Below are positions 44,708-54,524 of a DNA stretch of 64,000 bases, in pieces (position 1 is the stretch's first letter; each line of letters starts with the position of its first letter). Position numbers and translations under genes: made by a program. The notes beneath the pieces were generated by a model. It searched no databases. It saw only the letters and a program-made list of their open reading frames with translations, and was not told the origin of the DNA. This DNA is from Lentisphaera araneosa HTCC2155 (GTDB lineage Bacteria; Verrucomicrobiota; Lentisphaeria; Lentisphaerales; Lentisphaeraceae): NCBI RefSeq assembly GCF_000170755.1, contig NZ_ABCK01000015.1, positions 62,001 through 126,000 of the forward strand, given 5' to 3'.

Positions 44708-47523
44708 TTCAGTATGGGCTTCAAATACTGACCCGTAAATGATGCTGCGCACTTCGCAACTTTTTCAGGTGTCCCACTGACCATAACTTGACCGCCGCCG
44801 GCACCGCCTTCAGGTCCCATATCTATAATCCAGTCCGCAGTCTTGATAACGTCTAAATTGTGCTCGATGACAATCAAACTATTACCTGCATCACGCAAAC
44901 GATGAAGTACTTGTAAGAGTCGATCAATATCGGCTATATGCAAACCCGTTGTCGGTTCATCCAAAATATACATCGTATGACCACGTGGAATACGACAAAG
45001 TTCAGAAGCTAATTTCACACGTTGGGCCTCACCACCCGATAAAGTCGTTGCCGCTTGTCCCATGTGTAAGTAACCCAAACCGACTTCTTCTAATGTCCCC
45101 AAAATCTTTTTGAGCTTCGGCACCTTATCAAAGAACTCGTAGGCTTCGTCAATGGTCATTTCTAAAACATCGGCAATACTGCGACCTTTGTAGAGCACAC
45201 TCAAAGTTTCGGTATTGTAGCGACGCCCGCGACAAACTTCGCATTCCACAAAAACGTCCGGAAGAAAGTTCATTTCAATCTTGCGATAACCATCGCCTTT
45301 GCACTCTTCGCAACGGCCACCTTTGACATTAAAACTAAAGCGTCCCGGTTTATAAGCCCGTGCCTTTGCATCTGGTGTGGAGGCATAAAGAGTTCGGATT
45401 TGATCAAAAGCTCCCGTGTACGTCGCAGGGTTTGATCGAGGAGTTTTGCCAATGGGTGACTGCGTAATTACGATCTGCTTGTCGATTTCTTCTAGACCTT
45501 CAACCGAACGAACTTTTCCTGGACGTTCACGCCCAATGCCTAAATGCTTGTTGATACTTTTCTTGAGAATTTCGTGAACAAGTGTTGATTTACCCGAACC
45601 CGAAACACCCGTCACACAGACAAATTTACCTAGCGGCACGCTCACATTCACTTTCTGTAAATTATTCTCTGCCGCAGCCTTAATTTTAATACTCTTACCA
45701 TTGCCCTTTTCTCGCTTTGCGGGAATCGCGATTTCCTTCTTGCCACTCATGTACTGGCCCGTAAGTGTATCGGCTTTCATAATTTCTTTTGGCGGACCTG
45801 CAAAAACAATTTCACCACCTAAGCGACCTGCCATGGGCCCCATGTCGATGAGATAATCCGCACGTAAAATGGTGTCTGTATCGTGCTCGACAACAACAAC
45901 GGTATTTCCCAAACCACGTAAATGTTCTAGGGTAGCTAAAAGTCTGTCGTTATCGCGTTGGTGTAAACCAATGCTCGGTTCATCTAGAATGTAGAGAACT
46001 CCCACTAAGCCCGCCCCCAACTGAGTCGCTAAGCGAATTCGCTGCGCTTCCCCACCAGAGAGAGAAGAAGATTCACGATTGAGGTTGAGATAATTAAGAC
46101 CTACAGCGTTAAGAAAACCTAAGCGTGAATCAATTTCGCGACTCACTTCTCCTGCAATGACTTTTTCGGTTTCATTAAAGTCTAGATTCTGGATGAATTC
46201 TGCGGCGTCCGCAATCGACATGCGTAAAAAATGGTTAATGGGCATATCTTTGACAGTGACCGCCAATGATTCCGGTTTGAGGCGATCCCCGTGACATGAT
46301 CCACATTCGCGTCGAACCATGAGGCTAAGAATTTTTTCACGTTGACGATCTGAACCCGTTTCATTCATGCGCCGAGTGATATTTCGCGCTACACCTTCAA
46401 AAGGTTTATTGACATCATACCAACGTCCAGCATTCTTATACACCATGCGGATAGCTTTTCCGGTACCGTAAAGCAAGACATCACGTTGTTTCTCGCTTAA
46501 GTCTTCAAAGCGAGTGGTCAGTTCAAAGTCATAGGCCTTGCCAACTGACTCAAGTAAATTCTTGTAGTAGAAAACCAAGCGGCGAGGACCTTTTTTCCAG
46601 AATGGGAAAGCATCTTTCACTGGCTTGCGTTTATCGGGAACAATCATGTCGATATCAAGAGTCTGAACAGACCCTAAACCATGACATTCTCCACAAGCAC
46701 CATAGGGACTATTGAATGAAAAGTCACGTGCTTGCAGTTCCGAAAAGCTTATATTGCAGGCATCACAAGCTAAATGTTCTGAAAGCTTGTGTTCATCCCA
46801 TTCCCCCTGCTCATTTTCTACTTGAAAAATAATCGAGCCGCCACCATAAGTGAGCGCAGTCTCCACTGAATCAGTCAGACGACTACTCTTTGAGCCCGTT
46901 TTGATACGGTCCACAACAAGGTCGACATTGTGCTTGAAATTTTTATCTAAATTGGGCACGTCTTCTAAACGACACATTTCGCCATCTACGCGAACGCGAG
47001 CAAAACCGTCGCGCACGGCTTTTTCAAAAACTTCCTTGTGTTCACCTTTTCTTCCCTCAACTAAGGGAGAGAGGATAAGCATTTTTTTCTCTTCAGGAAA
47101 ACTTTGCGCTTTGCGCACAATCGCTTCGGCACTCTGACTCTGAACTCGTTCACCGCATTGAGGACAATGACGTTTACCCACATGCGCATACATCAATCGC
47201 AAGTAGTCATAGATTTCAGTACTTGTTGCGACAATCGAACGTGGACTACCCACGCCCCCACGCTGCTCAATGGCAATAGCGGGTGAAAGCCCCGTGATTT
47301 GCTCTACTTCCGGCTTTTCCATCTGATCCATGAATTGACGTGCATAAGATGACAAGCTCTCCACATAACGTCTTTGCCCTTCAGCATAGAGCGTGTCAAA
47401 AGCGAGAGATGATTTACCTGAACCACTCAGGCCGGTGACAACCACTAGCTTATTTCGCGGAATTCGCACATCCACATTTTTTAAATTGTGGTGGCGAGCC
47501 CCTTTAATAAAAATATCTTCCAT
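44704..47523 (-). CDS. uvrA: Excinuclease ABC subunit A
   Basis: The 939-residue protein is UvrA, the damage-recognition ATPase of nucleotide excision repair. Two ABC modules are visible: Walker A at 31-39 (GLSGSGKSS) and a second GVSGSGKST. Signature motifs are [13 protein letters not shown] and [13 protein letters not shown]. Zinc-finger cysteine clusters occur at CPQCGE, CDAC...[12 protein letters not shown] and CEECKGDG...CEVCRGRR. Length is the usual about 940. It is transcribed divergently from a CobS-like gene and followed by a small Trp-rich gene. Confidence 0.97.
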   Translation of the reverse strand: MEDIFIKGARHHNLKNVDVRIPRNKLVVVTGLSGSGKSSLAFDTLYAEGQRRYVESLSSYARQFMDQMEKPEVEQITGLSPAIAIEQRGGVGSPRSIVATSTEIYDYLRLMYAHVGKRHCPQCGERVQSQSAEAIVRKAQSFPEEKKMLILSPLVEGRKGEHKEVFEKAVRDGFARVRVDGEMCRLEDVPNLDKNFKHNVDLVVDRIKTGSKSSRLTDSVETALTYGGGSIIFQVENEQGEWDEHKLSEHLACDACNISFSELQARDFSFNSPYGACGECHGLGSVQTLDIDMIVPDKRKPVKDAFPFWKKGPRRLVFYYKNLLESVGKAYDFELTTRFEDLSEKQRDVLLYGTGKAIRMVYKNAGRWYDVNKPFEGVARNITRRMNETGSDRQREKILSLMVRRECGSCHGDRLKPESLAVTVKDMPINHFLRMSIADAAEFIQNLDFNETEKVIAGEVSREIDSRLGFLNAVGLNYLNLNRESSSLSGGEAQRIRLATQLGAGLVGVLYILDEPSIGLHQRDNDRLLATLEHLRGLGNTVVVVEHDTDTILRADYLIDMGPMAGRLGGEIVFAGPPKEIMKADTLTGQYMSGKKEIAIPAKREKGNGKSIKIKAAAENNLQKVNVSVPLGKFVCVTGVSGSGKSTLVHEILKKSINKHLGIGRERPGKVRSVEGLEEIDKQIVITQSPIGKTPRSNPATYTGAFDQIRTLYASTPDAKARAYKPGRFSFNVKGGRCEECKGDGYRKIEMNFLPDVFVECEVCRGRRYNTETLSVLYKGRSIADVLEMTIDEAYEFFDKVPKLKKILGTLEEVGLGYLHMGQAATTLSGGEAQRVKLASELCRIPRGHTMYILDEPTTGLHIADIDRLLQVLHRLRDAGNSLIVIEHNLDVIKTADWIIDMGPEGGAGGGQVMVSGTPEKVAKCAASFTGQYLKPILK

Positions 47524-47736
47524 TTGAAGTCCTTTAAATTTAATTCACTAAATATGGAAGACTGGCTGAATATATCAATTCTCCAGCGCAAAAAGGCCAT
47601 GTAAAGATTAATTTGTCATCTCGAAGTGATTAGACTGCTGACTTTCTAGGCTTTTTTCAATAAAGCGAGAAATTCTTTAGGTGATAAAAAAGCTCTTCGT
47701 GCTAACTTAGCCGAAACATTATGGAGATAGCAAATC

Positions 47737-48435
47737 TTGAAAACCTTCGAAAATAATAGCCACCTAGAAGCACTACAGCGCGCATGGGCAATCTTCTCTG
47801 GACACAAACGCGATCAAGTCAGTGAATTTAACTGTGAAAACTGTGTCTACCTTCCCATCGCTGGATTTATCAATGGCCTTGCGCTCTGGCTCTGTGCGCA
47901 GATTATTTTATTTTTCCAGCAACAATCCAATGCTGGTGCCGTGATTCTTGGAAGTTTTATCATCAACGCCCTCTTATCTTGGTCAAATAATTTCCAAATA
48001 CTCAACTTTGGCAACTCCATCAACAAAGCCCATGACCTGAAGCTTTCTCAAGCCCCCGTCGCCATCACTCAAATTGTTATTTTATTCCGCTTAGCCGCCA
48101 TTGCCTATCTACTCCATAAAGGCTTAAGTTGGTGGCTCATTCTCGTACCTCTTTTTCCTGCATATACTTTAAGTGTTAGATTCTTAGCAGAACTCAAAAA
48201 CAAAGATGCCAACATTCAAAATATGTGCCTCTACCTAACGATTGGCTGTGCCGTCATTCCTTGTTTATTTACTGAACAGATCGTTCCCGTAGCCCTCTGC
48301 TTTGCAGGCATCTATTTCCTTTCTCCCTACCTTAAAACTAAACTGCAAAACTTAGAATTCGAAGACCAAATCAATAGTCACCGAGAATACCTTGAGCTCG
48401 CGACTCTATGCTTTGCCTTACTTATCCTCAAATAG
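47737..48435 (+). CDS. Integral membrane protein, distantly CobS-like
   Basis: The 232-residue protein has about six hydrophobic helices. Start is TTG 47737, ten bases after GGAG. The layout resembles cobalamin synthase CobS: a segment YLPIAGFINGLALWL where CobS has FPLIGLLLG, and a C-terminal LELATLCFALLIL where CobS has IELGELVF. The CobS catalytic motifs HLDGxxDxxDG and GGxTGD are not present, reading NFGNSINKAHD and similar. It may be a non-catalytic relative, or unrelated with a similar shape. It heads a seven-gene operon that includes bioB and metX. No function is proposed. Confidence 0.55.
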   Translation: MKTFENNSHLEALQRAWAIFSGHKRDQVSEFNCENCVYLPIAGFINGLALWLCAQIILFFQQQSNAGAVILGSFIINALLSWSNNFQILNFGNSINKAHDLKLSQAPVAITQIVILFRLAAIAYLLHKGLSWWLILVPLFPAYTLSVRFLAELKNKDANIQNMCLYLTIGCAVIPCLFTEQIVPVALCFAGIYFLSPYLKTKLQNLEFEDQINSHREYLELATLCFALLILK

Positions 48436-48448
48436 GATTCCCTAAACC

Positions 48449-49690
48449 ATGAAATATATTTTATTATCCATTTGTCTACTTTTAAATTTATTTAGCCTTG
48501 CCAACGAACAGCCTGTCATTGAAGGTATTGAAGCTCCAAAGACTGAGCCAAAAGCTGTAAACGAAGTCGCTCCAATAAAAGAAAAAGTTGAGCCTCCTGC
48601 TAAAATCGTCCTCGAACGTCAACAGGGGGTGGTTATTACAAATCGCCTCAATGTTCGCGCCCGCCCTTCTGTTCGTTTTGAAATTATTGATCGCATCAAA
48701 CGCGATAGCAAAGTTGAAATTATTAAAGAAACTGATGATTGGCTACAAATTGTTGCCCCCGAACACAGCTCAGCGTGGATTGCTGCCAAGCACGTTGATG
48801 AAGAAGGCAAAGTAAAGCCTAAGAATGTTCAAGCCTATGCAGGAGCAGGAATTGAATTTTCTCCACTGGGCACGGCGCCCGTAGGAGCAAGAGTTGAAGT
48901 CCTTTATCGCAAAAATAATACTTGGTTAAAAATCAAAGCTCAACCCTGGATGAACGCTTGGGTCAGCAAACAATTTGTCAAAATAGATAAAACTGAAACT
49001 AAGACCGCAAAAGTCGAAGAAACTGAAACTCAGGATATTAAGGCTATCCCCATAAAACCAGCGAATCCAACTGCTGACAATGAAGTTAGTAAAGAGGTTA
49101 ATGCGGCCATTAAAAAGAGTTATAACTTTGATGAGCGACGTGCTGAACTCGCAAAAATCGAACAACAATTTCGTGATGAGATCGCACAAGCCGAAAAAGA
49201 GCGTGACGAACTTGAGAAGAAATTAACTGAGTTAAAAAAGAATAATGAAAACAAAATCAGCGAAATTAACCAAGCTGAAAAAGAAATTTATGAGAAAAAT
49301 GAAGATATCCTAAGAGGCAAAGAAAAAATCGAAGTGGTCAACAATGTTGAAAATGACATCAGCCGAGATGAATTCGAAATCCAAGCCTCAGAAGAAATCA
49401 CTGCTCAATTAGGGAATATCGATGAGATTGAACTCCTTGTCCAGCAAGGGCAAACGGCTATCAAAGGTATCATCATGCCAGTTCGAGAAGAAGATAGACA
49501 AATAGTTGATTTCGCTTTGGCTGTAAAAATTGACAAAGAGTATTATCCTCTGTGCTATGTAATCGGCAAGGTAGAAAACCTGCACACTTTGTATGAGCAG
49601 GAGATCGCCATGACTGGAATAAAAAAACGTAAGGAAGGCTGGTCTCGTCCTGTTTTCCATATGGACAAATATAAAATCATTAGGAAGTAA
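48449..49690 (+). CDS. Exported SH3b-domain protein with coiled coil
   Basis: The 413-residue protein has a signal peptide (to about residue 18) and two bacterial SH3-like domains (about 50-115, with VITNRLNVRARPSVRFEIID, and about 120-180, with VQAYAGAGIEFSPLG). A long Lys/Glu-rich coiled coil follows (about 225-320). The C-terminal region includes IDEIELLVQQG. SH3b domains often bind peptidoglycan, so a cell-envelope role is likely. It starts 13 bases after the CobS-like gene and ends 2 bases before bioB. Confidence 0.8.
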   Translation: MKYILLSICLLLNLFSLANEQPVIEGIEAPKTEPKAVNEVAPIKEKVEPPAKIVLERQQGVVITNRLNVRARPSVRFEIIDRIKRDSKVEIIKETDDWLQIVAPEHSSAWIAAKHVDEEGKVKPKNVQAYAGAGIEFSPLGTAPVGARVEVLYRKNNTWLKIKAQPWMNAWVSKQFVKIDKTETKTAKVEETETQDIKAIPIKPANPTADNEVSKEVNAAIKKSYNFDERRAELAKIEQQFRDEIAQAEKERDELEKKLTELKKNNENKISEINQAEKEIYEKNEDILRGKEKIEVVNNVENDISRDEFEIQASEEITAQLGNIDEIELLVQQGQTAIKGIIMPVREEDRQIVDFALAVKIDKEYYPLCYVIGKVENLHTLYEQEIAMTGIKKRKEGWSRPVFHMDKYKIIRK

Positions 49691-49692
49691 CA

Positions 49693-50799
49693 ATGACTTC
49701 AGAGTCAAATAAATACCAACTTTGGACAAGTAAAGCTCTCGCTAATGAGGACTTTAGCCGTGAAGAATGCTTAGAAATTCTTGCATCCCCAGAAATTGAC
49801 CTTCTCAAACTCGCCTCTGCTGCTGGCGATGTTCGCATGAAAACTTTTGGTAAGAAAGTTAAAATCCACCAAATCAACAATGTTCAAAATGGCCTCTGCC
49901 CTGAGGACTGTGGTTACTGTGGACAATCAAAGGATTCAGACCTCCCCGTCAATAAATATGCTTTAAAGCCAGAAGACGAGATTGTTGAAGAAGCTCGTCA
50001 AGCCAAAGAGCGCGGTGTCTACCGTTATTGCATGGTTTCGTCTGGTACGGGTTTAAATGACAAACGAACGGATCAGTTCGCAAATATCATCCAGCGAATC
50101 CAGGATGAAGTGGGAATTAAGACTTGTTTATCTGCCGGTTTCGTTGAATACGAACAAGCAAAAAAACTCAAGGATGCTGGTCTCGATCGCCTCAATCACA
50201 ATCTCAACACTTCTGAATCTCACACACCAGAAATCGTCACCACTCACACTTATGAAGATCGTCTCGAAACTTTGCGCAATTCGCGCAAAGCTGGTTTAGA
50301 GAACTGTTCTGGCATGATTGCTGGTATGGGTGAAAGCGATAATGACGTCGTCGATGTTGCTCTCGAAGTCCGTCGCTTGGGCGTTCCTTCTATCCCCGTG
50401 AATTTTCTCGTTCCTGTTGAGGGCAATCGCATCTTCGACTTCGACCAACTGGACCCAATTCGTTGCGTTCGCATCCTCTGCTTGTTCCGCTTCCTCAATC
50501 CAAAAGCTGAAATCCGTATGGGTGGTGGTCGTGAAGGTCATTTACGTGGACTCCAGAGTCTTGCACTCTACGCCGCCAACTCAGTTTTTGTGGAAGGTTA
50601 TTTAGTCACTCGCGGAGATCGCAAAAATAAAGTTTTCCGTCTCATTAAAGATGCTGGTTTTGAAATTGAAAATGAAGCAGCCTTCAATATCGAAGATGAT
50701 GAAGCTTCCTCTAAAAAGTTTTCGATTGATGATAATCCTTCAATCCTAAATCCAAAAACAACTAAACCCGAAGGTTGTGCCCCAAGCACCTGCAGCTAA
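49693..50799 (+). CDS. bioB: Biotin synthase
   Basis: The 368-residue radical-SAM enzyme inserts sulfur into dethiobiotin. The [4Fe-4S] cysteines are C69, C73 and C76 in GLCPEDCGYCGQS. The conserved LNHNLNTS segment, PVNFLVPVEGN and RMGGGREGHLRGLQ are characteristic. The C-terminal tail (CAPSTCS) has extra cysteines. Length is a little above the E. coli enzyme (346). It sits in an operon with an SH3 protein upstream and metX downstream rather than with other biotin genes. Confidence 0.96.
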   Translation: MTSESNKYQLWTSKALANEDFSREECLEILASPEIDLLKLASAAGDVRMKTFGKKVKIHQINNVQNGLCPEDCGYCGQSKDSDLPVNKYALKPEDEIVEEARQAKERGVYRYCMVSSGTGLNDKRTDQFANIIQRIQDEVGIKTCLSAGFVEYEQAKKLKDAGLDRLNHNLNTSESHTPEIVTTHTYEDRLETLRNSRKAGLENCSGMIAGMGESDNDVVDVALEVRRLGVPSIPVNFLVPVEGNRIFDFDQLDPIRCVRILCLFRFLNPKAEIRMGGGREGHLRGLQSLALYAANSVFVEGYLVTRGDRKNKVFRLIKDAGFEIENEAAFNIEDDEASSKKFSIDDNPSILNPKTTKPEGCAPSTCS

Positions 50800-50800
50800 A

Positions 50801-51934
50801 ATGCTCGTCAAAGAACAATTTTTCAGCTTCGCTTCAAAAGAGGAGCCCTTTCGACTTCGTTGTGGCAAAAATCTCAACGAAGTTCAAGTCTGCTATGAAA
50901 GCTATGGTGAACTCAATGCTGAAAAAAGTAATGCCATTCTTATTTGCCATGCCCTTACGGGCTCAGCACATGTAGCTGGCCGACATTCAGAAGATGACCG
51001 CAAGCCTGGTTGGTGGGACGAAATGGTTGGCCCGGGAAAAAGCTTTGACACAAATAAGTATTTTATCGTCTGCAGTAACATCTTAAGTTCCTGCTATGGA
51101 ACTACGGGTCCCCAGTCTACTTCTCCTGAAACTGGAGAAAGCTATAATTTAGATTTCCCCATGACAACTATCTACGACATGGTCAACGTTCAAAATGAAC
51201 TTATGAAACATCTAGACGTTGAAAAATGGTTGGCCGTTGCAGGTGGTTCTTTAGGTGGCATGCAAGCCTTGCAATGGGCGGTAACTTACCCTGAAAAAGT
51301 TCATTCATGCATCCCTATTGCAACTGCTGCTCAATGTTCTCCGTTGAGTATTGGTTTCAACTGGGTTGGACGTGAATCCATCATCAAAGACGAAAACTTT
51401 GATGACGGCAATTACCCGAAAGGAACTCAACCCGAAAAAGGCCTCTCTATTGCCCGAATGATTGCGCATATGACTTATCTATCTGATGTTTCGATGCAAA
51501 ATAAATTTGGTCGTAAACTCCAAGAAATGGATGATGTTAATTACGAATTCACCCACAATTTCCAAGTGGAAAGCTATCTTAATTACCAAGGTCGCCAATT
51601 CGTTAATCGTTTCGACGCCAATTCCTACCTGTATATCACCCGTGCAATGGATTATTTTAATTTAGCTGAGGAAGGTGAAGACAAAAGCCTTGCACAAGCT
51701 CTAGCTAAGAGTCTTTGTCAATTTTGTATCATCTCCTTTTCTAGTGATTGGCTTTTCCCGCCGTATCAATCAGTTGAAATCGTTAACGCTTTAGCAGAAA
51801 ATCATCGCACAGCAACTTATTGTAACATCAAAAGCGATGCAGGTCATGATGCTTTTTTGCTAGAAGTTGACGTACTCGCTCCTATCATTGGCAATTTCCT
51901 TGAACAACAACTCGAGAGTTGCTCCAATGCATAA
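50801..51934 (+). CDS. metX: Homoserine O-acetyltransferase
   Basis: The 377-residue alpha/beta hydrolase-fold enzyme acetylates (or succinylates) homoserine in methionine synthesis. The nucleophile elbow is GGSLGGMQALQWA. LICHALTGSAHVAG, SSDWLFPPYQ (Asp) and DAGHDAFLLE (His) complete the expected features. Start ATG 50801 lies just after the bioB stop; GTG at 50777 would add eight residues but has poor spacing. It overlaps metW by 8 bases. Confidence 0.94.
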   Translation: MLVKEQFFSFASKEEPFRLRCGKNLNEVQVCYESYGELNAEKSNAILICHALTGSAHVAGRHSEDDRKPGWWDEMVGPGKSFDTNKYFIVCSNILSSCYGTTGPQSTSPETGESYNLDFPMTTIYDMVNVQNELMKHLDVEKWLAVAGGSLGGMQALQWAVTYPEKVHSCIPIATAAQCSPLSIGFNWVGRESIIKDENFDDGNYPKGTQPEKGLSIARMIAHMTYLSDVSMQNKFGRKLQEMDDVNYEFTHNFQVESYLNYQGRQFVNRFDANSYLYITRAMDYFNLAEEGEDKSLAQALAKSLCQFCIISFSSDWLFPPYQSVEIVNALAENHRTATYCNIKSDAGHDAFLLEVDVLAPIIGNFLEQQLESCSNA

Positions 51935-52523
51935 ACAATTACTTGATGCCAACTTCTCGATCATCACATCTTTAATCAAAGAAAAATCTCGTGTCCTAGA
52001 CCTTGGTTGCGGCAAAGGCAAATTACTCAAACACCTTAAACTTGAAAAATCTTGCGAAGTCCAAGGGATTGATGTGAGTCAGCAAGAAGTCATCGACTGT
52101 ATTGCCAACGCAGTTCCCGTCCTACAACTCGACCTTGAAGAAGGCATGAGTTTTTTCCAGGATAAGAGCTTTGATTTTGTCGTAATTAGTCAAACAATGC
52201 AACAAGTTCACAACCCTGACAAACTCATTCGAGAAGCACTACGAGTTGGGAAGAAAGTTATTGTTTCTGTGCACAACCTAGCTTACTGGAAGTCACGACT
52301 CCAAATCACTCTCAAGGGAATGATGCCCAACACTAAACATCTTCCCTATGAATGGTATAACACTCCCAATATTCACCTAGGCTCTATCCGCGATTTTTAT
52401 TCCATGTGTGAAAAAGAAAGTTTTCGCATTACTCATGTGTATCCTGGCGGCGATCATTTTTTAAAGTCATTTAACAAAAATTTATTCTCAGAATTCAGTG
52501 TCTTCACCCTGGAGAGCCACTAA
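51927..52523 (+). CDS. metW: MetW-type SAM methyltransferase-like protein
   Basis: The 198-residue protein carries the SAM-binding motif VLDLGCGKGKLLKHL, the family QTMQQVHNPDKLI and IHLGSIRDFY, and PNTKHLPYEWYNTPN. MetW is almost always encoded next to metX and is needed for its function in methionine synthesis. The start at ATG 51927 overlaps the metX stop (ATGCATAA), giving a tightly coupled pair. A longer frame to 51867 is inside metX and was not used. Confidence 0.93.
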   Translation: MHKQLLDANFSIITSLIKEKSRVLDLGCGKGKLLKHLKLEKSCEVQGIDVSQQEVIDCIANAVPVLQLDLEEGMSFFQDKSFDFVVISQTMQQVHNPDKLIREALRVGKKVIVSVHNLAYWKSRLQITLKGMMPNTKHLPYEWYNTPNIHLGSIRDFYSMCEKESFRITHVYPGGDHFLKSFNKNLFSEFSVFTLESH

Positions 52524-53681
52524 ATGTATCCGGACTTTTGTGAAATCTTCGGCAAAGACATCTACATAGTTGGCGGCGCTGTACGAGATCGACTCTTAGG
52601 TATTGATGTAGTTGACATTGATATTGCCTCAGCTATACATCCTTACGATTTTAAAGACCTAAGTAAATCACTTGGGTATAAAACTTTTGACACCGGCATA
52701 GAGCACGGAACCGTAACCGTGTTAATTGATGGTAAGCCTTATGAGCATACAACTTTTCGTACTGATGTTTCTTGCGATGGTCGCAATGCCAATGTGAGCT
52801 TTTCAAAAACGATTGAAGAAGACCTCTCTCGTCGCGACTTTACGATCAATGCCATTGCTCTTCTTGGTAAAAAAATCATTGATCCTTTTAATGGACAAAA
52901 TGATTTAAAAAATAAAATTTTGAAAACAGTTGGCACTGCAGAAGAACGTTTTTCTGAGGATTACCTGCGAATTATACGTGCGGCTCGTTTCGCCTCTCGA
53001 CTTAAGATGTCAATCGATACTGATTTACTTATCGCTGCAAAAGAACTGGCGCCTAAAATAACTCAGCACGTTTCAGTAGAGCGTATAAGTGATGAATTCA
53101 AAAAAGCTCAAGGTCACGCCGAAGAGTTCCTAAAAGTTCTTTACTCAATGAATATCTTGGATGTTCTTTTCGACAGCACCAAAGATCATTACGCCAATGA
53201 ACTTTGGTGGGAAGAAGTTGGTCGTGCAGCTCAATATGATGGCGAGACTTATTTTGCTGCCCTCGTTAGACCTAGTGGTGATAAAAACAAAGTCGAAAGT
53301 ATTTGTAGAGAATACAAACTTAGTCGATCCATCATTCGCTTTTCTTGTCAATTAGTTGAACATCTTGCTTATTTTAACACAGGCGAATTTTCACTTGAAA
53401 AATCTTATCAAATTTTAAAGTCATGTGGCGATAATAGTTCTCGTTTACTTAATTATTTACATAATGTCATTGAACAAACAGAACCACGTCCTGCCCTTGA
53501 ACAAACATTAAATCAGCTGGATGATATTGACCAAGCAATTAAGAACCCTTTAATTAATGGTGGAGATCTCCACACAATGAATATTAAGCCTGGACCGGAA
53601 TTTCGCCATATACTCGATCGAGCCGCCCTCCTTCAGATTGAAGGCTTGAACAAAGAAGAAATATTAAATAAAATCGGCTAA
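52524..53681 (+). CDS. CCA tRNA nucleotidyltransferase / poly(A) polymerase family
   Basis: The 385-residue protein has the class II nucleotidyltransferase core: YIVGGAVRD (14-22), the DxD carboxylates DID (31-33), TTFRTDVSCDGR and the RRDFTINAIAL nucleotide-recognition motif (about 109-119). YLRIIRAARFASRL follows in the neck region. No HD domain is seen. It either adds CCA to tRNA ends or polyadenylates RNA; the sequence alone does not settle which. It starts directly after the metW stop and is followed at once by a GTG-started membrane gene. Confidence 0.9.
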   Translation: MYPDFCEIFGKDIYIVGGAVRDRLLGIDVVDIDIASAIHPYDFKDLSKSLGYKTFDTGIEHGTVTVLIDGKPYEHTTFRTDVSCDGRNANVSFSKTIEEDLSRRDFTINAIALLGKKIIDPFNGQNDLKNKILKTVGTAEERFSEDYLRIIRAARFASRLKMSIDTDLLIAAKELAPKITQHVSVERISDEFKKAQGHAEEFLKVLYSMNILDVLFDSTKDHYANELWWEEVGRAAQYDGETYFAALVRPSGDKNKVESICREYKLSRSIIRFSCQLVEHLAYFNTGEFSLEKSYQILKSCGDNSSRLLNYLHNVIEQTEPRPALEQTLNQLDDIDQAIKNPLINGGDLHTMNIKPGPEFRHILDRAALLQIEGLNKEEILNKIG

Positions 53682-54431
53682 GTGTCCTTAGCTAAATTCA
53701 AAGCATCTTTTCTCCACACAAGTCAGGTGACTTGTATTGTCACGAGCCTCTACGCATTCCTCTCTGAAACGCCACAATGGCAGCTCTTTTTATTTGTTTA
53801 TTTTGCCTGCTTTTTCACATACAATATTGAACGAGTCTACCAAAACTCACCTGAAGATCAAGTTAATCACCCTGAACGATGGTCTTTCTTACGCAAACAC
53901 CAAGGTTTCATTCAAAAACTCTGTATCACATCCTTGATTTGTTGTTTAGGCTTATCTTTCTTTCTCACAAAGAGACAGTGGCTTATTTTAATCCTTGCAA
54001 GCATCCCCACTTTATTATATCTCTCTCCTAAAATCTATTTTTATAAAAAGCGTCTCAAAGAACTCTTCCTAGCTAAAGAATTCTCTATCGCTTTTTCCTG
54101 GGCACTCATAACTGCTGTTTTACCATTTCTTCAGTTTAACGCACTTTTTTTCATCTCGTGCTTCATACTCGCCCTCATCAACGTCATTTTCTGTGACGAC
54201 TTAGATAAACTAGGAGATAGTAAACAAAAGATAAAAACCATCGCCAACACCTCTCAAAAAAACACTCCTATTGCCATTGGATTATGTATTTTATTAAGTG
54301 TCACGTTTTTCTTTATAAATATGAAAGGCTTTTCTCTAGCATATATCCATCTTTTGATTGCCCAGTATTTCAGAGCGAATTCAACTCAATATGACCTTGC
54401 TTTAATTTGGCCTATCATTGCTCCTTTCTAA
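53682..54431 (+). CDS. Integral membrane protein, UbiA-prenyltransferase-like
   Basis: The 249-residue protein has seven or eight hydrophobic helices. Start is GTG 53682, immediately after the upstream stop. A segment CFFTYNIERVYQN occupies the place of the first UbiA Asp-rich motif, and FCDDLDKLGDSKQKIKTIA resembles the second (DxxxD). It may therefore be a divergent prenyltransferase-fold protein, but the first motif has only E where N/D are expected. No pathway partner is visible in the operon. Function is unknown. Confidence 0.65.
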   Translation: MSLAKFKASFLHTSQVTCIVTSLYAFLSETPQWQLFLFVYFACFFTYNIERVYQNSPEDQVNHPERWSFLRKHQGFIQKLCITSLICCLGLSFFLTKRQWLILILASIPTLLYLSPKIYFYKKRLKELFLAKEFSIAFSWALITAVLPFLQFNALFFISCFILALINVIFCDDLDKLGDSKQKIKTIANTSQKNTPIAIGLCILLSVTFFFINMKGFSLAYIHLLIAQYFRANSTQYDLALIWPIIAPF

Positions 54432-54524
54432 AAAGAAAAAAAACCTCCAATTATTCTTGCCTAAAGTCCTCACAAGAACTACTGTTCGAGAATTTCAAAA
54501 ATAATTTCACATAACGGATGGATC

